A DNA stretch of 7,899 bases from contig JBLMZW010000021.1 of assembly GCA_050259035.1 (NCBI GenBank), positions 1 through 7,899 of the forward strand. The letters are read 5' to 3'. The position numbers were made by a program, and so were the translations under genes. This DNA is from JBLMZW01 sp050259035. GTDB taxonomy: Bacteria; Bacillota; Syntrophomonadia; Syntrophomonadales; DTU052. Under the pieces are notes generated by a model that saw nothing but the letters and a program-made list of their open reading frames with translations, was not told the origin of the DNA and searched no databases. Position 1 is the stretch's first letter. Every line of letters begins with the position of its first letter. Below are positions 6,436 to 7,899 of this stretch, in pieces.

Positions 6436-6443
6436 GGGGGGGG
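6436..6443 (+). promoter_or_regulatory. Poly-G ribosome binding site of ilvB
   Basis: Eight consecutive G residues, directly after six A residues (6430-6435), stand 4 bases before the ilvB ATG at 6448 where a GGAGG-type site is expected. It can pair with the CCUCC of 16S rRNA only in part. The G-run is unusual in the window. Confidence 0.6.
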
Positions 6444-6447
6444 TTGA

Positions 6448-7899
6448 ATGAAGTTAAGCGGAGCACAAATCTTCATTAAATGTCTGGAAGCAGAAGGAGT
6501 AGACGTAATCTTTGGCTACCCTGGAGGTCAGGTACTCCCAACCTATGATGCCTTATATGACTCTACCCTGAAGCATGTTCTGGTCAGGCATGAACAGGGT
6601 GCCGCCCATGCGGCGGACGGGTATGCCAGAGCGACCGGTAAGGTAGGGGTTTGCCTCGCCACATCAGGCCCTGGTGCCACCAATCTGGTAACCGGAATTG
6701 CCAACGCCTTCATGGATTCCATACCCATGGTGGCTTTCACCGGTCAGGTACCGGTTCCCATGATCGGATGTGATGCCTTCCAGGAAGCCGATATTACAGG
6801 TATTACCTTACCGATTACCAAGCACAACTACCTGGTGGAGAATATTGACGACCTTCCCCGGGTAATAAAAGAGGCTTTTTATATCGCAAGAACCAACCGG
6901 CCAGGTCCGGTGGTCGTAGATTTACCGAAGGATATTATGGCGGCCCAGGCGGAGTGGACCGGCTACCCCAAGGAAGTTAATCTTAAGGGATACCGGGTTA
7001 TTAAAACTCCGAACCAGGGGCAGGTTATAATGGCCGCCAAAGCCATCGAAAAAGCGGAACGGCCTTTAATCTATGCCGGAGGAGGAGTAATCAGCAGCAA
7101 TGCCGCGGCTGAACTCAAGGAGCTGGCCGAGATGAGGCAGATTCCCGTAACCACTACTTTGATGGGAATGGGGGCTTTCCCCGCCCACAGTCATCTTTAT
7201 CTCGGCATGTTAGGGATGCATGGCACCCGGTATGCCAACTACGCTATTAGTGAATGTGATCTTATTATTGGAGTTGGGGTCAGGTTCGATGACCGGGTAA
7301 CCGGTAATCTGGCTACCTTCGCACCCCACGCGGAAGTTATTCATATCGACATAGATGCCGCCGAGATAGGCAAAAATGTTCCTGTGAACATACCCATCGT
7401 AGGTGAGGTTAAGTCAGTTTTAACTGAACTTATCAGCCGGCTTACCCCCCGCACCGGGCTGACTGAGTGGCATAAAATCATTGAGCGCTGGAAAGATGAG
7501 TTCCCGTTAAGATATGGGGAATGCATGGAAGAAGGCCGAGTCAGATCCCAGTATGTTATTGAAATGATACAACAGGTAACTGACGGTGACGCGATAATCG
7601 CCACCGAGGTGGGACAGCACCAGATGTGGACCGCCCAGTTTTACCGATTCAATAAGCCCAGGACTTTTATTACTTCAGGCGGCCTGGGAACCATGGGATT
7701 CGGCATGCCGGCAGCAATCGGGGCTCAGATCGGATGCCCGGAGGCCAAAGTCTTCAACATCGCGGGAGACGGCAGCATCCAAATGAACATCCAGGAACTC
7801 TGCACCGCAGTAGAGCAGAAACTGCCGATCAAAATCTGCATTCTGAACAACCAGTTTCTGGGGATGGTACGGCAGTGGCAGCAGCTATTCTTTGACCGG
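6448..7899 (+). CDS. ilvB: Acetolactate synthase (acetohydroxyacid synthase) large subunit, 3' end outside the window
   Basis: It condenses pyruvate with pyruvate or 2-ketobutyrate to give acetolactate or acetohydroxybutyrate, the first common step of branched-chain amino acid synthesis, using ThDP, Mg and FAD. The frame is open from ATG 6448 to the window edge: 484 residues of the usual 550-570. Seen: the N-terminal ThDP domain with FGYPGGQVLPTYDAL and catalytic Glu49 in RHEQGAAHAADGYARATG; SGPGATNLVTGIA; DAFQEADITGITLPITKHNYLV; the central FAD-associated domain (about 190-330); then SGGLGTMGFGMPAAIGAQ (410-427) and the ThDP/Mg motif GDGS (440-443) to NN (467-468), followed by QFLGMVRQWQ, typical of true AHAS rather than catabolic acetolactate synthase. 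Start: this ATG gives the normal MKLSGAQI beginning. Second gene of the T-box operon; a small regulatory subunit gene (ilvN) and ilvC would be expected just beyond the edge, an inference not visible here. Confidence 0.97.
   Translation, partial: MKLSGAQIFIKCLEAEGVDVIFGYPGGQVLPTYDALYDSTLKHVLVRHEQGAAHAADGYARATGKVGVCLATSGPGATNLVTGIANAFMDSIPMVAFTGQVPVPMIGCDAFQEADITGITLPITKHNYLVENIDDLPRVIKEAFYIARTNRPGPVVVDLPKDIMAAQAEWTGYPKEVNLKGYRVIKTPNQGQVIMAAKAIEKAERPLIYAGGGVISSNAAAELKELAEMRQIPVTTTLMGMGAFPAHSHLYLGMLGMHGTRYANYAISECDLIIGVGVRFDDRVTGNLATFAPHAEVIHIDIDAAEIGKNVPVNIPIVGEVKSVLTELISRLTPRTGLTEWHKIIERWKDEFPLRYGECMEEGRVRSQYVIEMIQQVTDGDAIIATEVGQHQMWTAQFYRFNKPRTFITSGGLGTMGFGMPAAIGAQIGCPEAKVFNIAGDGSIQMNIQELCTAVEQKLPIKICILNNQFLGMVRQWQQLFFDR

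Overview
The window looks like chromosomal DNA from a Gram-positive anaerobe of the Clostridia, probably Peptococcaceae-like (Desulfotomaculum/Pelotomaculum type). The signs are strong AGGAG-type ribosome binding sites, a canonical TTGACA/TATACT promoter, a T-box leader in front of ilvD-ilvB, a stand-alone HD-GYP regulator and a coenzyme A-disulfide-reductase-like enzyme fused to rhodanese. The genus is an inference from protein style, not something the sequence proves.

Left part (1-2086): the 3' end of a flavin-dependent CoA-disulfide-reductase/rhodanese fusion runs rightward and ends at 637. It faces a leftward pair: an HD-GYP cyclic-di-GMP phosphodiesterase-like gene (2086 or 2077 down to 917) and, 70 bases downstream of it, a small 50-codon gene (846-694). 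The small gene has a TTG start, a good Shine-Dalgarno and its own intrinsic terminator (641-684, read on the minus strand), and it encodes a probable single-pass membrane miniprotein.

Middle part (2087-4336): an AT-rich divergent intergenic region separates the HD-GYP gene from a rightward gene for a 662-residue protein of unknown function. Its C-terminal end resembles the W...L..L.G.TPR.A module seen in DUF2384/MbcA-like and SEC-C-associated proteins.

Right part (4337-7899): a branched-chain amino acid biosynthesis operon. A strong sigma-A-type promoter (4349-4377) drives a T-box leader with a probable isoleucine (AUC) specifier, an exact T-box/antiterminator and a competing terminator ending in a T-run (to 4692). 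Then come ilvD (dihydroxy-acid dehydratase, likely start 4764) and ilvB (acetolactate synthase large subunit, start 6448), which is cut by the window edge. The expected logic is that uncharged tRNA-Ile stabilises the antiterminator and lets transcription enter ilvD-ilvB.

Most of the window is ordinary core metabolism. The least explained items are the miniprotein gene and the 662-residue protein. I see no CRISPR array, insertion sequence, tRNA, rRNA, prophage or defence system.
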